A stretch of 64,000 nt of DNA from Antitrichia curtipendula (Eukaryota > Streptophyta > Bryopsida > Hypnales > Leucodontaceae): NCBI GenBank assembly GCA_951230915.1, contig OX579635.1, forward strand, positions 4,898,001-4,962,000, written 5' to 3'. The number at the start of each line of letters is the position of its first letter. Within the stretch, counting starts at the first letter, position 1. Below, in pieces: positions 12,073-22,529 of this stretch. A program made the translations under genes and the position numbers. Under the pieces are notes generated by a model. It was not told the origin of the DNA, searched no databases, and worked only from the letters and a program-made list of their open reading frames with translations.

Positions 12073-14062
12073 GTTGGCAATGCGATTTGCTTCAACAACT
12101 CCTCCTGGCCCACTCACAAACTTGAACTTGAACTGGTGCTTCTTGGAAGCATTCTCAGACCATGCTCGGGTCGCCTGCCTGAAAGTTAACGAAGCTCCGC
12201 AAAATCTACCCGGACAAGGTGGATACTTTTCTGCGTTGACTCAACACCACCTGAGTGGCTGCAGTCTGACTTCTTCAGCACCCCCATTCATCTCATGATG
12301 AAAATGGAGGTTGTCTCCCCCCCCCATCCCAAAATGGGGTCGTTCAATTGACTTGACCTGCAGGCTCCATCTTTGTCTTTGTTTGCTTTGTTTTATTTAT
12401 TTTAGGCTGTCTGAAAACTTTAAAAATGCCGCCAAGTACTTGTTCCTGTGGTTCTTTGTACTCTTTCCTTTCATCAATCAGGCACTTGTCCATGTGTTTA
12501 CAAAAAAAACAAAAACAAAAACAAAAACAACCCTCCTCTAATGATGGTTTCACGCTTCTCAAAAAAAATGAAAACAAAAATCAACAACACTCTAATGATG
12601 AGTTAACCCCTAGATACCCAAGCCTTCTTTTCTTGTTTTTGGAAGGCATTTTGGAACTTTTAGAATGCAAGCTGTAGGAGTGATTAAAAAAAACTTAAAA
12701 TGAAATTGTAACTATAGGATCTTGAAGTTTAAGGCTCGTAGATAGTGCCAAAAAAAATGAGAAGAAATAGCCACATAGACTTTGAGATATTTCTTGTTGA
12801 ATGTAAAAGACTAACAATATTTTAGGGTTTTTTTAGGTGCCCCAAACTTCAAATGTCAAAATGGTAGTCTTTAGGTTGAAAATTAGGGAGAAAGTAACTA
12901 TGATGATTTAGCACCTATTGTTGTTACTAGGAAATCACTAATCCCCCTCCCAAATCAATGACAACAACTTCACAGATTAGCCTACATTGCAACACTGGTG
13001 CAAGGTTGTGCCACCTAATACAAAGGAAAAATTCAACTCAATTTATTGGCACAAAACATTCATGAACAAAGAAAAATTCAATGGTGGATGCATTGCAAGT
13101 CTGATAACAATAATGTTGTAATTGAAATCAGTGCAAAAATACATTTGGATGTTTTTAGACGATGATTTTTTACATAACAGGCCCTCACTGCCCAAGGGAG
13201 TTCCTGTCCAACTTTAAAAATGGATTCCCGAGGACCCATAATCCACAAGAGCGTTCCCAAATGAGTTCTCACCACTCTACAATTCCTGAACGAGTTCCCG
13301 CTACTTCAAAAGAGCGTTCTCAAACAAGTTCCAACCACTCCCAAGGGCCCATTATCCACAAGAAGTTCTCATTAGTCGGTGGAGTCCGAACCATGCTTAG
13401 GACTGTCACTTTCTTGGTCTCTTTAGACAGAGTGGGTTCCAGTACGTGACCATGAACCCTATAATTTCAAACCCTTGCCCACTTCCCTAACGTGGCAACA
13501 ATTCATAGGTGCTTTTCAGTGCGCAACGAGCATGTTTGCAATTGAGCCACCCTAAAAGAAATTGGAATGTAATATGCATGAGATGTAAATTGAACATTGA
13601 AGTACACTTGATACTGCAAATTCTCCTCCCCCCCAAAAAAATGTTGAAAAAAAAGTTAAGCCACTACCTTCAACACGGACACAAAGTTTCCCAAACACAA
13701 CATTTTGGTGCCTCAGGTATTTAGAGGGGTAAGTTATCTTAGTGTTCTCACACTTCTGAGCTTCTTATCAAGATAGATTGAGCTACTTTCGTGAAACTGC
13801 GTATATGGTTGAAAATCGCAGTAACCTATGTATCCAGAAGATGCAATCAGGTTGCTTGAAGAGAAAATCGTCCACACTCAAGGAGCTCGATACGGATATT
13901 GTTTTCCTCTACCAAACTCAAGATTTGTGGTCCAAAGCAAGTCGGTATCAAACTGAGCACTCAATTTACTTAATATGGTATGAAATGTCATTGCATCTTT
14001 TCCCAAAGGTGTCGGTGGCATGGTTTTGAACCGAAAAACTCTCCTTGATTGACTATGAGTCG

Positions 14063-14168
14063 ACAACAGAGGTGTGTGATTCTCTTAGTTTGCAACTGCG
14101 TGTGGATTAGGTTTAGACATCCCAGCAACATACTTGCAATGCAATGGGATTATTTCAATGTTGCAGTG
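14063..14168. repeat. Single copy of the 105-bp unit
   Basis: One 106-bp unit starting 'acaacagaggtgtgtgattc' is present here, while three tandem units occur at 37821-38136 in the other duplication copy. The array either contracted or expanded after the duplication. Confidence 0.7.
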
Positions 14169-14230
14169 ACAACAGAGGTTTTTGATCAATTGCAGTAAGG
14201 ATTGTGATCAATATTCTGAGTTAGTCAATC

Positions 14231-15188
14231 GAATACCGTACCCGGAGGTCACCTTCAGCACATGTTTGCCGAAGAATATATTAAAGTCCAAAAAGCAATT
14301 CGGCACTTTGAAGCATGATTCCATAAAAATTAGGCATTACAGTAAATTATATTGCAATTTCCGGCAATCACCTGTCAGGGATTCAAAAGTCACTTCTGTT
14401 GAGGGTGGGAAAGTATGTATAGACAATGTCTTTATAAAAGTGAGGTGGTAGAAGGTGGAGCAATCCATGTGGGATATATAAATTAGGATTAGTAGAAGCT
14501 CAACCGCTCCTACTTAGTTAAGTCAAGAGCAAAAATTGTGTTCAATGTCAAAACTCAGACCTCATTTTGACATAGAAGAATAAATTTTTTTATAAAACTT
14601 TGAACTAAGAAAAGTTGATAAATCAACCTTAATTTCTTCTCCAAAAATCCGTTTGAGATTTTGAGTCTTCAGTAAAAAGTTATGGACAAAATTCAGAGAG
14701 GAATTAGGAGAGAAATTTTCTTTGACATTTTCAAACATCCTCTCTGAATTTTGTCCATAACTTTTTATTGGAGTCTTGAAATCTCAAATGGATTTTGAAG
14801 ATGAAATTAGGCTTAATTTATCAAATTTTCTTACTTAAAGGTTTTTTGAAAAAAGTTATTCTACTTTGCCAAAACGAGGTCTAAAGTTCTACATTAAACA
14901 CAATGCCTGCGTTTTGACAATGAGCGTTCAAGCTCATCTTCAAATTGTCCCATATCCTTTGAGGATTCATGATGGACAATGAACTTCACTATAAAAATGA
15001 CCTCTCTACCCATCACTAAGTGGACATGTATTGGCATGCAAATGTCTTGGAACATTTTTTAGAATTTCGGCTTTTTTAACAATGAATTTTCGTAGGATTC
15101 GGCAAGGTAACTTGTTAACTTTCAAAATCATTTGGCTTAAATATTTTTAATTATTTTCCGCCGAAGGTGACCTCTGGATACGGTATTC
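14231..15188. mobile_element. Foldback transposon-like element
   Basis: The termini GAATACCGTACCCGGAGG.. (14231-14256) and their inverse (15163-15188) match at 24 of 26 positions. Most of the interior also folds on itself. Arms of roughly 190 bp (about 14530-14716 and 14735-14930) face each other, with the perfect inner stretch 'ttatggacaaaattcagaga' next to the centre. No transposase frame is present. The left terminus abuts the end of the direct duplication. Confidence 0.7.
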
Positions 15189-15757
15189 TAAAAGCAACCA
15201 CACTCTTAAAAGCGACCACTTACACAAATGTACATTTTGTTTTCTTCAACGTACCAATAGTATACATTTTAGGAGGTGGTTGCTTTTAGTGAATGCTCTG
15301 TTTCAACTTCAAAACTTTGTTATCAATTCCACAAATGTCCAAAACAATATGAAACTCATTACATGAGATTTCACTATTGTGAAGGGTTGTAAGTTCCTAG
15401 AGTTCCCAGACTGTGGAAACTCCTTTGCAACAGTAGGCTGATGTGGCGAAGCGATTGCCATGTCAGATTTTAATAAATAAATAAATTTTAATATTATATA
15501 TATGTTGTTTTTAAAATTTAAATGTTTATTTTATATTTTTAATAATAATTCTGACCAACGTTGGTTGGTTCATAGGATTGCTAACAAGCCTGAAACGTCC
15601 CTCAAGACCCCGAAAAACACATCTAATAACTTGGGTTAGATGCCAATTTCATTTTTCTTCTTGCTAAAATTTGCTGAAATTTGTTTCAAGGATTTATCTA
15701 ACCTGCTCAAAAGGCAATCACCTCTGAAAAGGTCACATTTAAGAGCAAACTATGTGA
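15189..15757. mobile_element. Diverged, interrupted relative of the 60.4-kb MITE
   Basis: Both flanks align with the element at 60362-60667 ('taaaagc.accac', 'gtacattttg.tttcttcaa', 'ttgggttagatgccaattt'). About 250 bp of unrelated AT-rich sequence (about 15380-15625) sits in the middle. A decayed element with a nested insertion. Confidence 0.5.
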
Positions 15758-15763
15758 AGTAAG

Positions 15764-16179
15764 TAAGGTAGTGTGCTCTAAAAGCATCCATCTTCTTCAA
15801 ACTGCCCCTATTTTTAGGTGGAGAATGGAGATGGGGTGGTCCTTAGATGGACCAGTTTAGCAATTGAATGCATCGAGGAAAAAAATTGTTTTTCTAATGC
15901 AAAAGCAAATCATTGTCTTTGATTTCTGCACATATCTTTACAAGTTGCAAGTGGACTGATTTTGGAAGACCTATGTTCACAAATAGGTGCCTATGCCCCA
16001 AATCTTTGAAAATTCATAAGTAATTCAAAAATGCTTGGAAAAATACAAAACCACTTTTGTTAGGTTCCACGTCTATTTCTCTTTCTCTGAAAAATGATCT
16101 AAAAGCGTTTTTGTCCAGAAAAGCCTGTGAAAAAGGCGGACCAGTCCTTACATGGTCGCCTTAAGAGCGTATTACCTTA
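15764..16179. mobile_element. MITE with TAAGGTAGTGTGCTCT ends
   Basis: A 416-bp element that begins TAAGGTAGTGTGCTCTAAAA and ends ..AAGAGCGTATTACCTTA. Parts of the interior resemble the element at 31881-32276 in the opposite orientation. Non-coding. Confidence 0.65.
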
Positions 16180-16559
16180 AATCACACCTCACTGATGCAA
16201 GGGCAAGGGCTTGCAGATTAATAAAGTTTGGAGTTTGCTTGGATTCTGAAGCTGACAGTCTCCTTTACTAAGCTTAAGCTTAAGTTAATTGCAATTGGAA
16301 TGTCTCACTGGACTTCACGTTGTTCCCAGTGAAAGAGCAACTGAAGGCGAATTGGAGTGCAGCTGGTCCAATCAAACCACACACATGTTATTTGTTGATA
16401 AAATAGAGTCTTCCAATTCCGATTGTTTAAGAACTAATCTCTTGCTCACTACTTCCTACTTTCCTCTGGACATGTGTCGTAATCATATTAGTCCCAACTT
16501 TAAAAAGGGCAAGAAAAACACATTTCAAGCTTGAGTTCTAGCCTAATGTTGGAAATATC

Positions 16560-17310
16560 GTACCTGCAGGTTGGGTACTGGAGGTGGTTGACAATCAGTG
16601 CTTCTATTTTACACAAATCGTTTACAGAAAGAATTTAATAGAACAAAACAGGAGGCCCATCAGCTTAGCATTTATCAATGAATAACAGAGCAAGTACTGC
16701 CTTGTAATAGTTTAATTGGCTTTACCTGCCAGAAGTCAGCGACGTATAGCCAGTAACATGGAAAATTCTCTAAAGACCCCTGACGTCCTAAACTTAGCCT
16801 AAACTCACATCAAGAAAAATAAATAAAATGGGAAATCAATCAAGGACAAATAGAAAAAAGTTTATTCATAGCATCACAACATTATACACCATCTAAGGTA
16901 ACTTTGCCTATGACAGGCCAACTTTGGACCAACCTAATGCAGGCCAAAAACTTCATGAACAGTACATGTGTCTTGTGAAATGTACTGCTCATGAAGTTTT
17001 TGGCCTGGACTAGGCTGATCCGAAATTCTGCCTGTCATAGCCAGAGTTACCTTAGAGATACAATCTGTACAAGTTAACAACAAAAGAAAACAGACTCCAT
17101 TTCAACGCTAAATACACCATTAGCACAACAAAGAGCTAACCTAAATTACAGCAAATCCATCCGTCACAACTACCTGCCAAAGCCCTGAGCAAAGCTACCA
17201 AGGTAGATAATCAAACCCTTTTGAATTTTATAATCCAAAAAAACACGATGCTATTTCCCCCAATACTATGCCAAAAAATCAAAACATTCCCATCATTAAT
17301 TTCAATTTGA
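16560..17310 (-). repeat. Older, inverted copy of part of the 9.3-10.8 kb block
   Basis: The reverse complement aligns with 9290-9456 joined to 10411-10770, for example 'ttaacttgtacagattgt', 'gatgtgagtttagg' and 'tttatcaatgaa'. It lacks the 954-bp insertion but holds its own 161-bp MITE, so the two copies form reciprocal empty/filled sites. By eye divergence is far greater than between the young duplicates. Confidence 0.75.
16894..17054. mobile_element. 161-bp hairpin MITE, TAAGGTAACT ends
   Basis: It begins TAAGGTAACTTTGCCTATGA and ends with the inverse ..CAGAGTTACCTTA. The inner 26-bp arms 'aggccaaaaacttcatgaac..' pair with a single mismatch, so almost the whole element folds into a hairpin. 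It is absent from the homologous site near 10495, which confirms insertion. Confidence 0.8.
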
Positions 17311-18428
17311 GACATAACATGTGCACATGAGCACCCACAATCAGAAGCTAGCACCAACCAAATTAATTTATTGGAAACCAGCAACGAAAAATCAAAACCA
17401 AGTCAAGCTTGCGAAACGTGCATCCAAGAGCATTGCCAACAAATAAAATTTTAATAGAAAGCAAGGGTTAAATGCCGTAGCCTTTCCAAGTTCTCGGTCA
17501 TCATTTTGAATATGGATATTGAAGGACTAGGATTTGGATTTCATTAAGCTTTCATGAATTGTGCTACAAGGTTTCCATTTCAAATTTGGCCGTGGACTAA
17601 TCAAAATCAAAATCTTGTCTACAAAATCTTGACCCTTGTTGTGGATTTTAAAGCCATTGCCTCTAAATTAAAATCAAAAGTTCATACTAATTAAAAACAT
17701 AATATTGTTTAGAAATGAAGTTTGGATTTCATTTGAAAACTTGCAAGCAAAGACAATTAAATTTGAAGGGATCTACAATAAGACTAAAATTGTTTGGTCT
17801 TCTTCATTTTACATAAATTCATGGTTGAGTTAGTTTTTCAAAGTTAGTTTCTCCTACTTGCTTGATGTAGCGGTTGAATTTTCATCTAAGAGTGAATCCA
17901 ATCAACCTCTTCATAACATCCTTGACGATGAAGACCAAAGAGTCCTTTCTACAATGGCATTATACGTGCAACATTCTATACCATATACAAGTTCATATCA
18001 TTGTTAACAAACTTTGAAGCGTATAGCCATAGTGCAACGTTTTTCTATTGACAGATATTATCTTGATCTAAGTCAAAGGAAAATTAAAATTTAATAGTTT
18101 TAAAGTTCATATTCATTTTCATTATAAAAAAGAAGTTGTAATGTTGCATAGGGACCTAGCCTCTAAATTAAGGACAATATTATGATATATTATGTAATCA
18201 ACAATATTATGTTATTTTCAATATAATCTTCCTACATGTCCATATTTTTGTACCTTAACGTGGTGAAATATAGACCCTAAGAGAGTACTTGTGCTTAATA
18301 TGTATTGATTGTGAGCTAAAAAGCCTTTAAAAGTTGAAAGGGTTTATAAGTTTATAAGACATAATGTTAAGTTGTACCTTTAATTTAAAGGTACTCAAGT
18401 ATGTTAGAATTTTCAAGCTTCAAATTGA
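17311..18428. other. Non-coding stretch between the older copy and the right arm
   Basis: AT-rich sequence with no ORF, TIR pair or homology that I can support. It is unbroken sequence reaching the right inverted-repeat arm, so that side of the arm boundary carries no gap. Confidence 0.5.
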
Positions 18429-21309
18429 GTACAACTTTATAAATTATAGTCTTTTCTTTGCCAATTCTAAACCTTAATGCATTTCTATTGATTGTTGTCC
18501 TAATACTATTTTGCATTTTAATAAATGCGAGTTTCATTTTAGTGTTCAATGCATGAGCATGCTACCAAAGAAGACCTCTCCTATGTCTTTGGATCCTTGT
18601 GCTTTTTACTAATCTTAAACCAAAATTGGACATTTTTGGACTCTGAAGTTTTCATTCATCATTAAAAGACAAACAAATATGAAAAAAAATTTTAATGGTA
18701 AAATTCAATTTTGAATTCTAAAATAAATTTTCTAGGCTGAAATTAGAATCATTGTATATTAATACAATATTTAGAAAAACTAACAATTAACAATTAACTT
18801 TTATTATCTCTTTTTATTTATTTTAAAATGATACTACTTCAATCCTTGTAAAAATCTCCCAAAATGTTCTCCATGAAAAATTAAACATATTTTTAGTCTT
18901 TGTCCTAGTAATACATGCATTCACCAACCAGTAATCCATCCCCTAGATCTATGCAAAATCTCTAGCTTAGAGATCGTTGTTATCCCACCCAAAATTAATG
19001 CAGGAAGTATCATCTTTGAGCATTGTTTGTAAATGGTACAAACTCGTCATTCATGATGATGTAAATGATGGTGGCAACAATGGAATTCTATAAATATCAG
19101 TTTCCAATCTATATCCGCAACAAGAAAACATGGCCCCCTTGTGAATAAATCCTCATAGCACCCAAGTGGTCACCAAATCCACTATCAATATAACTATTTC
19201 AGGAAACAACAAGTCAAAGGAGACTCATGTGGATAGGGCCAAGCTTTTTAGGAAAAACATGCTCCCTAATCCTTTGATACTTGCTTCTAGGAGGTCCTTC
19301 ACTACTGTCAACGCCTTCCCAACGTTCAAAATCAACAAAAGAAGCTTTTTAGCGGGACATAAATGATGGACAATCTGGAGTTCTTCAGAGAGATAGGGGG
19401 TGTATATGAATGACTTTCCTAAAGAACTGAATTCGAAGACATCAAGTTAATTATTTCATTACTAGATATAAGAGATTATTTAAAGAAAAGGAGACAAAAA
19501 TGGTCAAATTGTGCAATGCAGTTTTAATAAAAAGTCTAAAACCAAAGTATTGTTGGATTTCTAATGAAAATATCTACATATTAATTCTTATTCTTCCAAA
19601 ATGTTCCCCCCCCCAAAACTCCTTATTATCATGAAAAAAATAGAGTACTAGAGGTTGGTCAAATGGACAAGGTTCTAAACTAGTCCACCCATTTTACCAC
19701 ACTTTATTTTATATATGATGCACACAACACAATTATAAAGTGTCTTAACTCCTAAGTCCTCTTGTCCTCTTGAGAGACAAAATGGATTTTGGGTAGGTTC
19801 CCATGGTCTCAACCTCTCATGATTTTTTGAAACTTTCTTTGAAAATAAGAAAATACATTAGCTTTTGAGGAATACATTTTTTTTAATTTCAATCAATGCT
19901 TGGGAGAAACAATTATGCAAAAACAAACCCAAAACAAAACTTCTTGGGCAACACCCTAAAATTCACAAATAGTCAAAATAAAATGTTCAAAATTTTATTT
20001 CACATAGAATGTATTTTTGTCTACATGGAAAGATTTGAATCATGATGCTATTTGAACTAGTGGTGAGAAACTTATGGACAATCTTGTTTTTTGGACAATC
20101 AAAGGTTCTTCATGATAAGATAATGTAAAGGTTCATTTTTAAAAACAATTTCCACAATTTTTCAAAATAAAGAATCTGATAGAATTTGTTCCATCGATAA
20201 GCTAATCTCACCGTTGGAATTATGGTATTTCAATTCCATCTTAGACTTATCAACAATCTAGAGTTCCCTTTAATCTCATACCTCCTTCTACTTGACAATT
20301 TTCTAGAGAATGAAAATCAAATGAGTGGAGCTTTTTAATTTTTTTCCCCTAAACTTTCAACTGAAATTTTCAGCATAAGAAAACTAAAATTAAATTTTAA
20401 TAGTACCAAAAATTTGAATTGAGAAGAGTCAAAGCATAAAAACATGATTAGGCAAGGTGCAAAAACACAAGTGGATTTTTTCACTTCAAACTTAAAATTG
20501 ACTTGCAATCCACTTGGTCAAATTTATGAAATTTCTTCTATACAAATGTTCTTATACCAATGGCTAGTGCAAGATCCTACAATTGAATATGCAAAATAAA
20601 CCATTTCTAAAGTTTTTTGTGCTCTGCAATAATAATAAAAAATGACAGGTTGAGAGCAATTTGATGATATGCAAGCCTTGGGACATTAGAGATTAAGTGT
20701 TTTTTCATGTGGTATGACAATTCTTGTATCCAAAATGATGAATCTAGAGATCACTTTTCACAAAATAAATTCCTATAGTGATGTTAAATGTATATTTGAA
20801 GAAGGATCTCATAGTAGATTTTTGATTCTTGTCTACAAAATACCCTCTTGGAAGCAATTGTATATATATATATTTTTTAAAGTTTCCATCTTAGAGCAAG
20901 TAATTATTTAGTTTTTTTGTTCTATCTCACAAATTCAACCTTCTACTCAACACATTGTAAGAATGAAAAATCAAATTTTACAATTTTCAACAAGAGATAT
21001 ACATCTTAAACCACCCAAAGGAGGCATAAAAGTGTTTACAATGGCTTATAATTGCATTTGCAAGAAAACCATCATTTCATGTGTTGATGGAATGGGAACA
21101 AGAAATCTATTCTTAAATACCCCAAGTTCCAATGTAAATTGAACATCATTATATCATTATATTTCTTGAAAGTTTATCTCTAGCTAGACTCATCATTTTT
21201 GATAAACAAACTCTCAAAAGTCCTCAAAACCATCAAAGCTTAAAATGTAAAATGATAACAAATTCTCATACTAAATAGCAATTGATATTTCAAAAATACT
21301 ACAAAAATA

Positions 21310-21792
21310 ATGATAGTTGGAAGGTCAAATCCAACTTCTTTGAAAATTTCATTGGTATTAGCTCATTACTTCCAAAGTCATGGTCCAAGGAGAGTTAGAT
21401 ATGCATTGTATGATGCCCAATTGCAACAAGCATTGCAAATATTTTATGCTTTGGTCCTCATGTATCATTCATTCCAATTCAACAAATTCATATATGATGA
21501 CATTCTTGAGAACACACACTTTTGTGAAACATTTTTTTGCCAAAATCCTAATTATCAACTATCGATGGTTGAATTGATCAATCTATGGATGAACCCAATG
21601 GATTTAGAATTAGGATTCAATCACACAAATCATTGGTCTACAAGACTACAACTAGAAAAAATTCAACCATATGACACAAATGCGACCAATAACAATGTCA
21701 AATGTATGACACATCCACAATCTCCAAAGAAAATATTTAAAAATAAACATGATGATGCTTGTTATTTAGGCATTAGGATGCATTTTGAATAA
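21310..21792 (+). CDS. Hypothetical 160-residue ORF (right arm)
   Basis: ATG-started frame of 160 codons with a protein-like composition: aromatic and hydrophobic residues around 40-65, then a polar Asn/Lys-rich C-terminal half. I recognise no family. The surrounding sequence is AT-rich with no clear promoter. It could be an exon remnant or spurious. Its exact conservation in the other arm is uninformative, because the whole arm is identical. Confidence 0.25.
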   Translation: MIVGRSNPTSLKISLVLAHYFQSHGPRRVRYALYDAQLQQALQIFYALVLMYHSFQFNKFIYDDILENTHFCETFFCQNPNYQLSMVELINLWMNPMDLELGFNHTNHWSTRLQLEKIQPYDTNATNNNVKCMTHPQSPKKIFKNKHDDACYLGIRMHFE

Positions 21793-22115
21793 AAAATTGT
21801 TTGTATGTCAATGAATGTAGATGAAAGTTGGATAACCATCACATTATTTGTAACTCCATGAAAATAGTGTAGACTACATTAAACCTTCTAATGTTATCAA
21901 AAATATTGTAAACATTTGTGTTAATGCGCCTCAAGAATTGGCATAATTATCCAACTTAGTAATGAATTAGAATTAATATTGATTGGTGCAATGACCTACT
22001 AATTGAATCAACTTGAATGTGAAGTAAATGCATTAATTGTCCCTTTGGTTGCTAATGGATTGATCTATCCTTCACATTGTCTCGGTTGAAGGATTGAGCA
22101 TTGGAGCCGTGCCAC

Positions 22116-22190
22116 CCAATCTAGCCACGTGGAATGGTGGATCTAAATCCAAGACTCGGTAGTTGAAAAATGGAACGCAAAATATAAATA
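22116..22190 (+). promoter_or_regulatory. CCAAT box, G-box and TATA box of the orphan gene (right copy)
   Basis: CCAAT lies at 22116-22120, a perfect palindromic G-box CCACGTGG at 22125-22132, and TATAAATA at 22183-22190. The order and spacing fit a plant class II promoter, with a predicted transcription start near 22215-22225. G-boxes are bound by bZIP and bHLH factors and are common in light-, stress- and ABA-responsive genes; which applies here is unknown. Confidence 0.6.
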
Positions 22191-22279
22191 CATGGGCCTT
22201 GGTGGGAAGTCTCTCATTTGTAAGTCTCTCATAGTCCCTTGTTTAGCCTACTACCTAGACCATATTGTCGTAGTGGAAG

Positions 22280-22499
22280 GTGTATGTGTCTCATTGCAAA
22301 CCGTGTCTTGTTCCTTCAAAGATTAGGAAAGTATACATTACAAAGTCCCTTCAAAGTTCAAGCCTATCGCATTACCTTGGGTAGATTTGAAGTTGTGAAG
22401 GGTTTGGAAGGAAATATGCGATATAGACTAGTGGATGTGTTACAAGTGTCTTGGCTTTCTACGTGTTGGAGTGTTCATTATTCGTACATTGATTATTAG
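22280..22499 (+). other. Probable 5'-leader intron or upstream ORF of the orphan gene
   Basis: A 71-codon frame starts at ATG 22284 and ends at TAG 22497-22499. It is in the same frame as the main ATG at 22530, with only that TAG between them. The simplest reading is a leader intron: GTGTATG follows AAG at 22280, and the TAG doubles as the AG acceptor at 22498-22499, giving 220 bp. Otherwise it is an upstream ORF or a readthrough stop. The mirror copy is at 4606-4825. Confidence 0.4.
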
Positions 22500-22529
22500 G
22501 TCCCTCAGAACGTTTGTAGATATACATAC

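Larger units (their letters stand above)
8877..14234 (+). repeat. Direct segmental duplication, copy 1
   Basis: Matches 32652-38209 in direct orientation with an offset of 23775 bp. From 8877 to about 13878 only a handful of differences were noticed (for example near 13187, 13229 and the C-run at 13627). From about 13880 the copies diverge sharply through substitutions, indels and repeat number, and homology ends near 14234. No conserved protein gene is present; the block is made of nested transposon-like elements and degenerate repeats. Confidence 0.95.

Noticed and set aside
12344..12577. Open frames with Lys/Thr- or Phe/Cys-rich ends around 12311-12677
   Set aside because: They come from an (aaaaac)n microsatellite and neighbouring repeat sequence, not from a protein.
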